Origin: Azolla pinnata
Lineage: Eukaryota; Streptophyta; Polypodiopsida; Salviniales; Salviniaceae
DNA length: 64,000 bases
Direction: 5' to 3'
NCBI GenBank assembly: GCA_037176905.1
Contig: JBBBWG010027335.1
Location: 1 to 64,000 of the forward strand
Below are positions 22,611-35,479 of the stretch, piece by piece. Position numbers and translations under genes: made by a program. How positions within the stretch are numbered: position 1 is the stretch's first letter; every line of letters begins with the position of its first letter. Under the pieces are notes generated by a model that saw only the letters and a program-made list of their open reading frames with translations, ran no database searches and was not told where the DNA came from.

Positions 22611-24890
22611 AAACAGATGCATGGATGCATTGCAGTAACAAAAAAATCCAGACAACTGGAGCAGACGTTTCCAGCATCCCCGCGCCATCGAACAAGTCTC
22701 CTTTTGGATCATCGATCGCCCATCCGTCGATGTTCATTGTCGGCCTCTCCCGATCTGTCTCAGTCTCAATCTCAACCTCAATCTCTCAAGTCTCTCCCCG
22801 ATCTGTCTAAGCCTCTCTGATCTGTATTCGCCTATAACTTGTAAAGGAGCATGCTCACCCGTCCTCTGAAATCCGTTTTGTCGTATTCTTCTCCCTGCTT
22901 GCGCCTTTCCATCTGCCTTCTTCTTATGAGTTTTCTTTCAATTGAGGGCTTGTGCTTCTTTCTTCGCTTCACACACCGTGGTGGAGCGATTGAGCTGTTC
23001 AGCAACATCGAGGCCCAGGAACGAGAAAGTTCTCACCAGACTCCTTCGATTGTGTCTCAACAACAACTGCTTCTTCTGATTCTCCGTCCTCCCATGTTGT
23101 TTCATGATTTGTTTCACCCCGATTCCCTTGCGTATCTGAAGGCTTGAAAGTCAAGATCGACTACGAAATAAATATGTTCATTCTTTTGTCGCCCTCTATC
23201 CTATGCTCTCTTAATTCACGAGCCAACTCGTTTCTTTGAATGACAGTTTTCTTCCTCCGTCCGAGATCTTCTTGATTCCTGTTGTTTCGAACAGTTACAG
23301 AACAACACTCGTGGGTGGACAATCTAGAAAAGAAACATAAGAAATTGGACCTGCCCATGATGATCATGATGGATCCTAGAACCAAAGTCGCCGTAGGTAA
23401 TAGAGAGACATCAACACGATTGTTTGTGTAGAATGGAAGGTTCAATAGCTGGCATGTTATTTCCAGAGATTATCGACATTCGGTTACTTTTTAAATCTTC
23501 AACATGCAAAAATCGGGTTTTTATGAACATCGAAAACAAACCCAAATTCCTCATCGAGACCACAAGAAGACAATTCAGTGAGAATGGCCCTTATAGGCAC
23601 TGTCAGTTGTGCCTTTCAAATATTGGCTCGACTCGATTGAGTGAACCGGATCAGCTCATAGAAAACTGAATTGAGTCAAGCCAAACCGAATTTCTGGAGT
23701 GAACCTCAACCCTTTTGGATAACCTCGTGGACTAGAAATAATTCATTTTAACATCATTCTCTAGCTGACTCTCTTATAATCACATATACACACACAACAT
23801 CTGCACACTGTCGTGACTTGAGAACACGGGTGAATAAGAATAGGAAAGGAATGAAGATGGAGAAATAGAGTGAGGGACAAGGAACGATTAAAATGGAATA
23901 AAGTTTATATTATGAGATTAAATACTAATTATAAAGAGAGGCTAAGAGGTAATTAGAAACTGGAGTTAAATTGAATAAGTTCAAATGAATAGACAAGTAT
24001 TTATTTATTAGTCTCTATTGAGTATTTTAAAACATTTCAAAATGTTTGAGGGTACTTCAAATATATTATATTTTGTGGAAATAAAAAACATAACCATTGT
24101 AATTATATATTAAATATGTTATCGTAATGGCTTCAACGTCTTTATCAAGAAGTCATAAGTTCAAACTTAAAATGTATATCATTGGGACACACATGTGCAA
24201 CTCTAAATTCAATGTCAATAGTTTTTTGGAGATCTATAATTAAAAGTGACAAGCCATTTCAATACAATCGCGAGTGAGATGTGAACGAGTGTGATTGGCA
24301 GATGGAGAAGCATGCACATATTGTGGGAGAGACGCTAACTACAACAATGATTGCATATAAGACTTGGCAATTGTCTTATATCTCACTTACGCGATTAGAG
24401 GGCAACAAGTCTCATATATGATCAATTTATTAACTTCACTGGTCACAGTGACACCCTAGGGTGTACTGATGGTTAGGGTGACATCTATCGAGTCACCACT
24501 AGTCAAGTGTTAACATTGCCAAGATGGCAAACCTAGTTGGTGAGGCGTCTACTTCAAGTCCTTCGAGTCTTATTAGCCCTTTAACCTCGCATTCCATTAG
24601 TGGGGCATCATGTCACAATGCTCGACACAGTAGACTGGGCCATAGGTGTTGCGGAGGCAATGATATTGAGAAAGGCACCTGTTATAAATGTTGCAGAAAG
24701 ATCGGGGACAAATTATTATACGATTAATAACATCAACACCTTGGTGATAGATAATAAAGACATGTATAAATATATTTATGAGCTCTTATACATTCAAGGT
24801 TATGATATATAGAAGCCCAAGACTATTGGGAAAGTGTCATTGAGTAGATCATGGCAACCTTCTACAACACGTATTCGGTATTGGAACGTT
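22611..24890. other. Intergenic DNA upstream of the MAPK-substrate-like gene
   Basis: 22640-23150 is pyrimidine-rich with CTCAATCTCAACCTCAATC-type phrases. The rest is AT-rich. No gene is supported. Confidence 0.45.
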
Positions 24891-24894
24891 GAAG

Positions 24895-24915
24895 GGTTTA
24901 GGGTTTAGGGTTTAC
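24895..24915 (+). repeat. Short interstitial telomeric repeat (TTTAGGG, ~3 units)
   Basis: GGGTTTAGGGTTTAGGGTTT lies isolated in AT-rich DNA, far from any recognised gene. Confidence 0.8.
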
Positions 24916-25257
24916 ATGGATGTTTGGTTACATGGATTCATTTAGAGAACCAGAGAAACATATTAATGAAATGGGCAAATAAAGTATTGGTGCATGAATT
25001 TGAGTTACTACCCAGTTATGAGGGTGAGAGACCCCAGTCATATCATAACACCGGGTGGAGGGTTAACTTGGCATGCACGGTCATCAATCGAAGTGCCCAC
25101 CATGTAATTACACAAGCGACACAACTCTGGGACTCGAGTCACCATGATGGCATTAAGGCATATTAGAGACATTTAGGGTTGAGTTTTGTAAGTATTTTGA
25201 AATATTTTTATATTTTCTTAAAATTTTAATTTATGGTTTTAAATAGATCATATAGAA

Positions 25258-25281
25258 TATATATATATATATATATATATC
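25258..25281. repeat. AT dinucleotide microsatellite
   Basis: Uninterrupted alternating A/T run of about 23 bases. Confidence 0.9.
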
Positions 25282-25829
25282 ATGTATAGTTTTAATGGGT
25301 CCTGATTACAATAGAGAAGGATTTTTGAAGGGGTTAACTACGCTATGATGCTTAGATCCACTTTTTGAGGAAAGGCCTTATCACAACAAACTAATTACGT
25401 GGCTAGCAAATTGTCCTTGAAATATAAAGTGTTTGAGCTTGCGGGGATCATATACATGAGCCAATTGTCACAGACTGTCAGAACAAAGCAAGAGTTTGAA
25501 CTATTAAAGGGAGATATAAGATTATAGAAAAAAAGAAGAGAGTGGATTAGTAAGAGAAATGTGTATACAACGTGGAATGGAATAAATATAACGAGAAGTT
25601 GTATACAAGGTAAGTTTAGAGTTGAAAAATTGGTGTTGATTCGAACAACAGTAACCCCAATCTTCAGCTCCAAGCCTACCTTGTATACAATGTCTCCTTG
25701 TCTCATTCTATTCTAATAAACTCATTCTTCTCTTATCGGTCGACTTTCTTCTTCTTCCATTTTCTTATATATTCCTTCAATCGTTCATACTCTTGTTTTG
25801 TTCTAACAATTTAATTCGAATTAATTTGA

Positions 25830-25960
25830 TATAATCTATATGTCTTTATTTATAGGTTTTTATAGATTAGATTAGAGATTCTAGAATGTTCTAGACCTAG
25901 AATATTCTAGGATGTTTGAGAAACTTCTAGAGTTTTCCTTGAATACAATAATCACTATAT
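25830..25960 (-). mobile_element. LTR-like patch with TTCTAGAA-type palindromes
   Basis: The minus strand carries several (A/T)TTCTAGA(A/G) palindromes followed by CTATAAATAAAG, the same order of motifs as in the fragments at 3218-3475 and 11234-11493. This suggests another decayed LTR promoter region. Boundaries are not defined. Confidence 0.35.
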
Positions 25961-25989
25961 TATAAAAAAGTAGCATGTATCATTTCACG

Positions 25990-26075
25990 TCATGATCGGC
26001 TACCTCAATGGTTAGATTTCGCATTATATAGTACAAGATCCTAAATTCAAATCTCGGTGAAACATAATGTTCACA
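25990..26075 (+). mobile_element. Possible tRNA-derived SINE head
   Basis: GGCTACCTCAATGGTTAGA resembles a pol III A-box, and AAATTCAAATCTCGG, about 40 bp later, resembles a B-box. The spacing fits a tRNA-like SINE head. No clear 3' tail or target-site duplication was recognised. Confidence 0.35.
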
Positions 26076-27559
26076 TATTCTTGATATAGACACCCACTGT
26101 ATTGTAACACCAGCCAAGGATGAGGATAAATGAGGAGATGCAAATGTAATCAACGTCTGCAAGTAATGGCGTTACTGTTGCTATAACTGCAAGACAATGA
26201 AGAAAATTTCCAATGAGGATAACAAGAGACCATAACAAATCTAAAGATACAGCCATAATTGATATATTACTAGTTGACAAAAATCCAGCTAATGAAATGG
26301 TTAATATTGGTTATATAGAAGTATCATACGAAAAGGTTTTTAAATATAAGAATTTTCAACAAGGACTATCTCGCGAAAGGTGTAAAGTTAAACATGTTAG
26401 GTATATTGTCGTCAGGTTTTAATTTTTGTTACTTGTAATGCTTATTTTTATGTGCTAAGTATCAAGTTGTATGTAAGAGGGTAAACATGTCATTTATCAC
26501 CAAGCTTAGTGGTGTGCCAACATTAGAGATAGAGGGGATAATAGCATCAACATTACATTTCAACTTCCTCTTTGTATGGGTAAAATAAAACATCCCCGTC
26601 ACAATATCTCATGGCTTTTGGATCGTTAACCCTTTTTAGGTAAGCAAACTCCGCAGTGGATGTATGTTACATGTTTAGGGTTACACCCCTTACCCAAAAA
26701 TTCTATTCGTGCCTATAATATATAGAATCATTAGACTTTAAACACCATTGTAAATTTGTAGGTCATGATTCCCTTAGAAGCATAACAGGTATCATATTTA
26801 CATGGACTCATTGGGAGCAATACCACTAGAAGAAATTACATGCCTTGTATGAGAAGAAAAAAAGATTGTATGGGGTGAGTGGTGTCAATCCTATAAACAT
26901 GATGAAGTGTTCAATACAACCCAATTTCATAGACCATGCTTTCTATGTCATGCGATGTATACAAAGATTATACAAGAAATTGTTATCTGGGTTATGAGGC
27001 ATGCAATTATGTGTGAGTGCATTATCAGTTTAAAATTATTTCACAATGGTTACAATGCGATTGATGTCAATCCATAAATGATGTTATTGATTGATATTAG
27101 AACATCATGTGAATCCTCAGAATGACTTGGAAGTGATGTAATACATGTGATAAATAGCAAAAAACATCATTATATGTGATTTTCAACAAGTGAACAGGAA
27201 CAATGCATCTAGTGTGCAACAATTGTGCATCTAATGTGCAAGATGTGTGCGAGGCAAGGTTTATGTGAATAGATCTTACACAGAACCTGCAATGCTACCA
27301 CATCCACACGATAACATAGTTGAAAACCCTGGATTAATATGACAATTATTGATGTTAAATCCCTTGGTAAGGATTAAAAAATCTACAAGTATTTATCATG
27401 CAGGATCAAGTACATATACACTAGAATGCTCTGGAACATTGTAGAACAACAATAATAAGTTAGAACTTTCTAGAGGATTATAGCTGCACGAGATTTATTC
27501 ATATATTAATAAGTAGTACACAAAAATATGTATATACTTATATTACAATGGTTAAGGAT

Positions 27560-28460
27560 GGTTGGTCCTTGTTAAAGTGATGTTATGAGTTTGATCTTCA
27601 CTATGTATATTGTGACACTATTTTATCGAATGGAGAATCTAGCAAATGGTTCTATTTGCCACTTTGAGTCTCGTGTGGGGATCTTAATTCTACGGAGAGA
27701 CAATTTCCTTCGATTGTGTTTAAATTATGGAGGACTCAATGCCATCGCAATCCTAATCTTTGGCCTCATCTGCCAACTTTGATGGAAAGTATTTTACTAG
27801 GTCAAAACCTATAGTCTACTATGCATCTAGCATGGTGATGAGCGAAAGAAACTTTTCCAGACTCGTTATAATCATTGTGAATATTATGTGATAGCATTTG
27901 AACTACCAACAATCTATTAACGTCTAATGAATGACATCTTCTAGAGCTGTCTAGACAGATTTGCTGTTGTCTACCTAGATGATATCTCAGTATTCTCAAT
28001 TTGAACTTGTTATGCACCGCAAAGATGTTCGAGTCATCCAGCCCGAGATGCTTTACCAACACGGCTTGCATGCCAAACTTGAGAAATGTCAGTTCGACAA
28101 GCCAATGGCATCAACATAGACATTAAGGAAAGAAACCAAATGCTTCTTAAGATTTGCCAATTTCTATTGCAACTTCATCCAAAAGTAGTCTACCCTCACT
28201 GACTTGTTGACTCGAACTAGAAAGAACTCGATAAGAATTCGGAGCCCTCAAGAAAGCGTTAACATCAAACCCCTGCGTCTTGATTCATGCAGACCCAACT
28301 AAGCCATGCATCTTACTTAGAAAATCGATGGTTAAGACTCTGCCCATGATGTTATCCTAGACATGACAATTACCATCACCCGGTACGTAGCCTGTTACTC
28401 TTGAAAGCTCTTGACAGCAGAAAGAAACGACAATCCTAGTTTGTTGGACGTGAGATAATC
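27560..28460 (+). mobile_element. Ty3/gypsy reverse-transcriptase fossil
   Basis: Fragments of gypsy-type reverse transcriptase appear in the right order: a LRLCLNYGGLNAI block near 27700, an AVVYLDDIS block (the YLDD-type catalytic motif) near 27965, a HGLHAKLEKCQFDKP block near 28060, and connection/RNase H-like LRFANFY and HADPTK blocks near 28150-28310. The copy is broken in several places and looks old. No flanking LTR was confidently found. Confidence 0.7.
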
Positions 28461-28499
28461 ATCGAACGAATTCACCGAAGATATAATGCTACGGCTCCA

Positions 28500-28534
28500 C
28501 CCTAAACCCTAAACCCTAAACCCCAAACCCTAAA
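28500..28534 (-). repeat. Short interstitial telomeric repeat (CCCTAAA, ~5 units)
   Basis: Four clean and one imperfect CCCTAAA units, about 820 bp upstream of the SF3A1 start codon. Isolated TTAGGGTTT telo-box motifs recur nearer the gene at about 28938, 29265 and 29286. Confidence 0.85.
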
Positions 28535-28539
28535 GCCTC

Positions 28540-28906
28540 CGATCGATGTGCACGCTACAGGATGCGTATATACAGACTGCATGTACGAGGACGTGTACGA
28601 GCACGAGCGCCCGAAATACGTGCAGAAGTACATATATGTGAATACATACGAGTGTCGATGGGGGCGCTTGCTAATAATACGTATGAATACAAGTGCATCG
28701 ACGAGGGCGTATACGAGTACAGCCGTGTAGGAATGCCTATGGAAGCGTGTATATAGGAGAGTATGCATACGTGTCCGTATATGGAGATTGTATACAGATT
28801 CGTATAGGGAGAGTGCATAGGAATACGTACATGGAATATATACGTATACGGACACAGATACGGTAGCGGAAGAAGAAGAAGAAGAAGAAGAAGAAGAAGA
28901 AGAAGA
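28540..28906. repeat. GTATAC/CGTATACG-rich tract followed by a GAA run
   Basis: 28555-28860 is dominated by ACGTATACG, GTATAC, ATACGTAC and similar alternating purine-pyrimidine words. 28868-28906 is a near-pure GAA repeat. Both lie in the upstream region of SF3A1. Confidence 0.7.
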
Positions 28907-29352
28907 TGGAGTCTTCTGCTTCTGTGTCTGCTTCTTCTTAGGGTTTCCTGCCATCGCCACCTGCGCCTTCTTCGTCTGCTCCGTCTCTCCAGAGTTTTGC
29001 GTTCCGGTTCCCCTTCCACCTGCCCTGCGGAGGCTCAGGGCGCGGCCGACGGATTCCGACACCCACACATCTCTCAACCGCCTTCGCTGCGATTTTAGGG
29101 CCCGGAGAAAGAGCGAGAAGAAGCTTGGAGCTGCGATTCAGGGCCCTGAAGAAGGAGGGAGAAGAAGCTTGGGAGCTCCTGCTGCCGTTCTGGCCCGCGG
29201 GTTTTAAGGAGGTCAGAGGAATCTTTCTTGAAATCATTTTGTCTTTCGGGTTTCGAGCGAGGATTTAGGGTTCCCAGCGACGGATTAGGGTTTGCGGTAA
29301 TCCATTCAGAAACGGAAAGAGATAGGGGAGGGAAGAAGAGAAGAGGGATAGG

Positions 29353-31076
29353 ATGCCGAGCATCATGGAGGTCCCTGCCCTCCCTGCTCCACCGTTGGGA
29401 GGGGTCACTGCTCCATACCCGGAAGCTATGGTGATGAGGGATGGAAAATCCGCAGAAGAAGAGGAGAGAGAGAAAGGGGGAGACGACGAATCCCTTTCTC
29501 AGCCTGCGCCTCCTGCGCCGGTGGCCTCCGTAGCTACGCACACGAGAACCATAGGCATGATTCATCCGCCTCCCGACATCAGGAGCATCGTCGACAAGAC
29601 AGCGCAGTTTGTGGCGAGGAACGGGCCCGAATTCGAGAAGCGGATCCTCGCCAACGGGAGGAACAACGTGAAATTCAACTTCCTGAACCCCACCGATCCG
29701 TACCATGCCTACTACCAGCATCGGGTCGCGGAGATGAAAGCGCAGGTTCAGTCATCGTCCGCAGGTTCCGCATCCGAAGCTGCGGCTCCGGGCACAGATG
29801 GAGCTGGAGCCCCTGGTGAGCCTACCGCTTCCAGTCTTGCCCCCAGCAGCGCATCGAATGCCATGGTGGTTTCATCTGCTCCTGCATCGATCGATGCTTT
29901 ACCTCCATCATCGAAGTTCGAGATTCCGAAACCTGCCGCGAAGGTTCTCGAGCCCCCCGAGCCCGAGCAGTACACGGTTCGTCTTCCCGAAGCAATCACC
30001 GGCACGGAGCTCGACATCATCAAGCTCACTGCGCAGTTCGTCGCCCGCAACGGGCGCACCTTCCTCCAGGGCCTCATCAGCCGGGAGAGCCAGAACCAGA
30101 CGTTCGCGTTCCTCAAGCCCACGCACAGCATGTACACCTTCTTCACCGCGCTCGCCGACGCCTACTCGAAGGTCCTCATGCCGCAGAAGGGCATCGTGGA
30201 GAAGCTGCGCAGGGACAACGCGGAGAGGACGACGGTGCTGGAGCGGTGCCTGCACCGGCTGGAGTGGGAGAAGTCGCAGGAGCGGGCTCGCCAGAAGGCG
30301 GAGGATGAGGTGGAGAACGAGAGGGTGCAGATGGCGCTGATCGACTGGCACGATTTCGTGGTGGTGGAGACGATCGAGTTCGCGGACGACGAGGACGAGG
30401 AGCTGCCGAGGCCGATGACGCTGGAGGAGGTGATCAGGAGGAGCAAGGCCTCGTCGATGGAGGGGGAGGAAGAAGAGGAGCAGATGGGCGTCGAAGGGGG
30501 CAAGGATGTGGAGATGGAGATGGATGAGGAGGAGGTGCAGCTTGTGGAGGACAGCATGAGGGCGGCTTCGCTCGGGGAGATGGGCAAGGGAGAGGAACCC
30601 GCCATGATGACCCATGTTCTCGCTTCCACCGATGAAGCCGAGCCTCCGATGAGGATCGTGAAGGGATGGAAGAGGCCCGAAGAGCGGCTTCCTGCAGAGA
30701 AGGACCCCACCCGGTTTGTTCTCTCCCCCATCACCGGCGAGCTCATCCCCAACAGCGAGATGGCGGAGCACATGCGCATCTCGCTCATCGACCCCAAGTA
30801 CAAGGAGCAGAAGGAGCGGATGATGGCGAAGCTGCGCGAGACGACGCTGGCGACGGACGACGAGATCTCGCGCAACATCGTCGGCCTCGCGAGGACGCGC
30901 CCCGACATCTTCGGCACCACGGAGGAGGAGGTGTCGAACGCCGTCAAGGCGGAGATCGAGAAGAAGAAGGAGGAGCCGAAGCAGGTGATCTGGGATGGGC
31001 ACACGGGGAGCATCAGCCGCACTGCGAATCAGGCTATGGCGCAGCAAACGATGGGTGTTGTTGGAGGAGGAGAAGA

Positions 31077-31108
<32 letters not shown>

Positions 31109-32590
31109 AGCAGCAGCAGCAAGCAGGGAGCTCCTCTGGCCCCATGGCTCCACCACCGAAGCTTGCTCCACCGCCTGTTCGGCCTCTGCCCCCTCCCCCG
31201 GGGCTTGCATTGAACATACCTAGGCCTCAAGCTCAAGGATCGGCTGCTGTGGGCCCGATGCTTCCTCCGCCTCCCCCGCAGCAGCAGCTGCAAAGACCCT
31301 CTTCCTCGATCCTTGCCTCCGCTCCAGCTCCGCCCCCTCGCCCCGCTCCCCTCCCTGTTCCCATGGTCAATCGCCCCCCGCCTCCACCTCCGTCGCAGCA
31401 AATGGTTCCCGGTGCTACTATCCCCCAATACCCTTCCCTCCACCTCCAACAAGGCCCGCCCCCTCCTCGCCCCATGGCTCCTGCTTTCATGGGGCCCCCT
31501 CCCCTTGGCTTGCACCCTCCTCCCCCTCTTGGTTTGCAGCTCCCTCCTCTCCCTCCCCAAGGCATGCCTCCTCCCCCTCTTCCTGAAGATGCGCCTCCCC
31601 TCCCGCCCGAAGAGCCCGAGTCCAAGCGCCAGAAGATGGACGACATGATCCCCGAAGATCAGTTCCTTGCGCAGCACCCGGTAATGTTTTCTCTCGCTGT
31701 TTCGCTGGATTCTGTCTGTCCTCTCTGTTTAAGGTGCATTGCCCGCTTCTAGACTGTCGGGCTGCTATTAGAAATCTGGCATCACGGTTTTAAACAGGTC
31801 CATGGTTAAGTTTCGGTTTGGTTCCATTTAAGCTTGCCTTACATTGGTTTGGTTCAGATTTTGGGTTAGTCTGATCGCGTTGGTTTGTACGGTTTGAAAA
31901 TCTGGTTTTCACGGCTTGAAAGTCGCAGTTTAGGTGGTTTTCAATTGCTGAAAAGGTTTGGTTTGGTTTAAGTTCCAACAAGGTTTTGATAGCTTGGTTT
32001 GAGCATCGCCACATCTGAACTGATCTCTTACCGCTTCATAGCAGCTATTCTTCCCTGTGGAACATCAGGGTTTCATTTTCCAGTATGCATATCCCTCTTA
32101 AAGAAGTTAATGTTTGGTTTTACCGTTCTGCTTTATGGATGCTGCCCACTATTAATAGGTGTAGTGTTCCTTAAGCAAACCATCTGAATTTCATTTGCCT
32201 CTGGGTTTTCAGTGAAACCTTTGCTTATCCTTTGTTGTTAGCTTTTTTTTTTTGTCATAGCTGATAATGATTTGTGTGCGGCTGTCTCATTTATTTCTTT
32301 TTTCCATCTTGCAGGGTGCTGTTAGGTTAGTAGTAGCTGTGCCTTTGGTGGAAGGTGAAGGAAACCTGAAGGGGCAGACCTTAGAAGTCACTATCCATTC
32401 TCTATCTGAGACCATCTTGAGCTTGAAAGAGAAGATTTCAGGTGAAATCGCCCTTCCTGCAAACAAACAGAAGCTAAGTGGAAAGGGCGGATTCTTCTTC
32501 AAGGACAACTTATCATTAGCTCATTATAATGTGGGGCCTGGGGAGACTCTGACGCTTGCTCTAAGAGAGCGTGGTGGTAGAAAGCGCTGA
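29353..32590 (+). CDS. SF3A1: Splicing factor 3A subunit 1 (SF3A1/SAP114/Prp21)
   Basis: Two coding exons, 29353-31680 and 32315-32590, joined in phase 0 across a GT-AG intron, give 867 residues. The start MPSIMEVPALPAPP resembles the plant N terminus. SURP1 lies at about 76-118 (DIRSIVDKTAQFVARNGPEF...FNFLNPTDPYHAYY) and SURP2 at about 220-265 (IIKLTAQFVARNGRTF...FAFLKPTHSMYTFF). They are followed by the charged Prp21 central region, an acidic patch, a 15-glutamine tract (31077-31121), a proline-rich segment, and a C-terminal ubiquitin-like domain in exon 2 containing LSLKEKISGEIALPANKQKL and ending LRERGGRKR. SF3A1 is part of the U2 snRNP SF3a complex and supports branch-site recognition; its ubiquitin-like domain contacts U1 in mammals. 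Exon 1 is very GC-rich, whereas intron and exon 2 are not. Confidence 0.97.
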
Positions 32591-33093
32591 AATGCCTAAA
32601 AAATCTGTTCTAATGTTTTGGTGAGGAACCTTCCATTCAAGAAAGCTAGGGTTTGCTTTTCAAGTGGATGCAAATGCTGTTTTAGGAGCTAAGTTCTTTT
32701 TCACTTTTGCTGTAAACTTCATTTTCTAAAATTATCTATGAACGAAACAAATGCGCTAGTGCAGACTCTTCAGTCTTACAGCTTTTGGTTCGGCAAGCAT
32801 ATCTGCTTCTTTGATGCTTGGACGTCAGAGCTATGGTAAATGAAGAGAAAGAAGCAAACAGTGGTATTCGTTCTTGTAGTAAGGCTTTCCGTTTGATGAT
32901 AATGTCTCTCCCTTCTAACTTGATGGCCAGATGTCAAGCTTGCATTTGTTTGAATTGCAGGACTCTCGTATCTGTCAGTTTGTGGCTGAACTACATGAGT
33001 ACTTCTGGTCCTAAGGCGGGCATCCAAATGTTAGGTGCCTTATCCTTATCGCAAAAACATAGCTAATCTGTTTAGTCTGCATGTTTGGGATTG
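32591..33093. other. Intergenic DNA after SF3A1
   Basis: Contains the SF3A1 3'UTR. No further gene is supported. Confidence 0.5.
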
Positions 33094-33787
33094 TAGCTCT
33101 CACAATGATGGACCTATGCTTCACATCAACCCCATGGCTAGTGAGGTATGATTGGGCATTACAGGCCCAGAGCCTCAAATTGTACCTGACTATTTATTAC
33201 AGGCTAGGTCTGATATTGAGTCTTGGGCTCTAAGATGATACTGCAGAGTGTTATTCGTTGAGAAATCGTTGCTAATATTTTTTGCTTCTAATATGTTGGT
33301 GGGTTTTTGTGTTCTCTATCTAAATTTTTGGCTTCCTTCCAGTTTTTAGAGTAGAGGGTTCTCATTGTTTCAATACTTTGAGGGGTCAAATTTTGTTGAC
33401 GTATATCTGTCTGCATGATTGATCATGAACTTCCTTGATGTAGCTCTCACAATGATGGACCTATGCTTCACATCAACCCCATGGCTAGTGAGGTATGATT
33501 GGGCATTACAGGCCCAGAGCCTCAAATTGTACCTGACTATTTATTACAGGCTAGGTCTGATATTGAGTCTTGGGCTCTAAGATGATACTGCAGAGTGTTA
33601 TTCGTTGAGAAATCGTTGCTAATATTTTTTGCTTCTAATATGTTGGTGGGTTTTTGTGTTCTCTATCTAAATTTTTGGCTTCCTTCCAGTTTTTAGAGTA
33701 GAGGGTTCTCATTGTTTCAATACTTTGAGGGGTCAAATTTTGTTGACGTATATCTGTCTGCATGATTGATCATGAACTTCCTTGATG
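33094..33787. repeat. Apparently identical 347-bp tandem duplication
   Basis: 33094-33440 and 33441-33787 read the same base for base by eye. Each begins TAGCTCTCACAATGATGG and ends GAACTTCCTTGATG. The junction is seamless. The unit contains no gene. Confidence 0.9.
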
Positions 33788-35479
33788 GGGATAAGATATA
33801 ACTTGGAATGCTATTTGTATTCTTTGATCTCTGTCATAGGCACATCCTGATGAACTTATTCTGGCATTCCTCTACAATTTCTAGGGGAGGTTTGTTTCCT
33901 CTCGATGCCTTATAAGATCATGTGTAGAGATGATATAATTCTCCAGGCAACATGGCCATTTATGTGGTTTCTGTCTCTGAGAATGCAGTATGATTGTTGA
34001 AATGTTCACTCACAGAATACATTGCCGTTGACACGATTTCGGTCTGTGATTGGAGCTCATGGATATCGTTGTTCTCTGTAAGTTCTGTTGCAGGTTCATT
34101 TGCATCAAGTTGCCCCATAGAGATTCTGGTGCTCACTGCTCGTCCTTCTGAGCTGAAGTACTCCCAAGTACTGCTTGCTCTTGGGGCTAATTGATTTGAG
34201 CCCTATTTGTGAATGTTCCTTGCAAGGTTTGGAAAGTGCTAAATCGTTTTGTGGATTTGCTTGAATATGACTGAGCTATTCACATTGGAATGGGCCAAAA
34301 AATCATAGACGAGCAGTGGAAAGACTCTTTGTTGGATTTCATTCCCTTGTTAAAACAGTAAACACTGCTAGCAATCTTTATTTTGCTAAATAAATTAGGA
34401 AAATACTGTTCACGGTAATCTTTCTTGCCCATAATCTTTCATCAGAAGACAAGATTAACGGTCCGCATTGCAAAATCCAATGCTTCATCAGCAAATTGTC
34501 CAACTCTGGAGCAAATATATACTACTATAATGGCTAGCTGCTGAACACAACAGTATTGACTTTGCAGTCTCAATCTACCGGCAGCAGGTTAGCTAATCAC
34601 ATTCAGAGTGATTGCAGGTTTTCAAGTACCCGGAGCAATCAATGCAAACAGAACAATATTCTTCACTTATTGTCTGGGGCTCAGCTTTGAAGAGTGAAAG
34701 ACTAGTTATTATGCATGGAGAAACTATAATTGAATGTAGCTATCTGTTAACACATACAAGCCATATCAAAGTTTTGCAGCAAATCGAGCAGTAAGCATCA
34801 CACCAGAAAATTGCAGATATTAAGTAAGCAGTGTCACTTCATATTATTTGCAAATATATGTTGAAATCTGCCATCAATATTTGAAATTTCACCCATACAG
34901 TTCCAAAACTAATGACCAACCACCTCTTCAGCAGATAGGAACACACTTAAAACTACCAGGAATAAGCAAGTGCTAATTTTTCTCAGCAATTTACGGAATA
35001 GAATCTCCAGTAACAGTTTTCCAATCACCAGCACACAATAACAAAGAAATTTCCATGGAGGGCACAGAAGAAGGTCATCTTGTCAAATTTACAAGATTAC
35101 TGTCCACAGGTTCTACCATTTGATCACTCAATAGCACCATCACAAGTGACTCACAGAATCATATCCTTAGCCCTGAACACCTACATTTTTCAATACATCT
35201 TGGTATCATTGCTTTGGAGCTTTTCTAGTAAATAGTTTCTAGTAAGAGATGGAATTGGTCATATGATGAATAAACTGCACCCGACAGGTTCAGATGGGGT
35301 ACTCATATACGCACAGACAGACCGTGTTTTCATTCTTTCACATTCAGCGGCAGCATGAGATGCATTACAAATCTCAAAAAGTCTCAGAACTCATTCCTGT
35401 GTCCATAAATTCATTACTTTCATGTTCCTAAGATAGAAAAACCACATGCCTTCTGCTCAAATGGCATTGAAACAAGCCT
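33788..35479. other. Intergenic DNA between convergent SF3A1 and SmE
   Basis: AT-moderate, with no convincing coding frame. It includes the SmE 3'UTR at its right end. Confidence 0.5.

Noticed and set aside
21743-22820. Long frames rich in MYVC or HTYI on both strands
   Set aside because: Translation of the 4-bp CATA/TATG repeat, which lacks stops in several frames; not coding.
29908-31677. 589-codon minus-strand frame opposite SF3A1
   Set aside because: A shadow of the GC-rich, codon-biased SF3A1 exon. It is Arg/Leu-rich with no domain, and the plus strand is clearly the gene.
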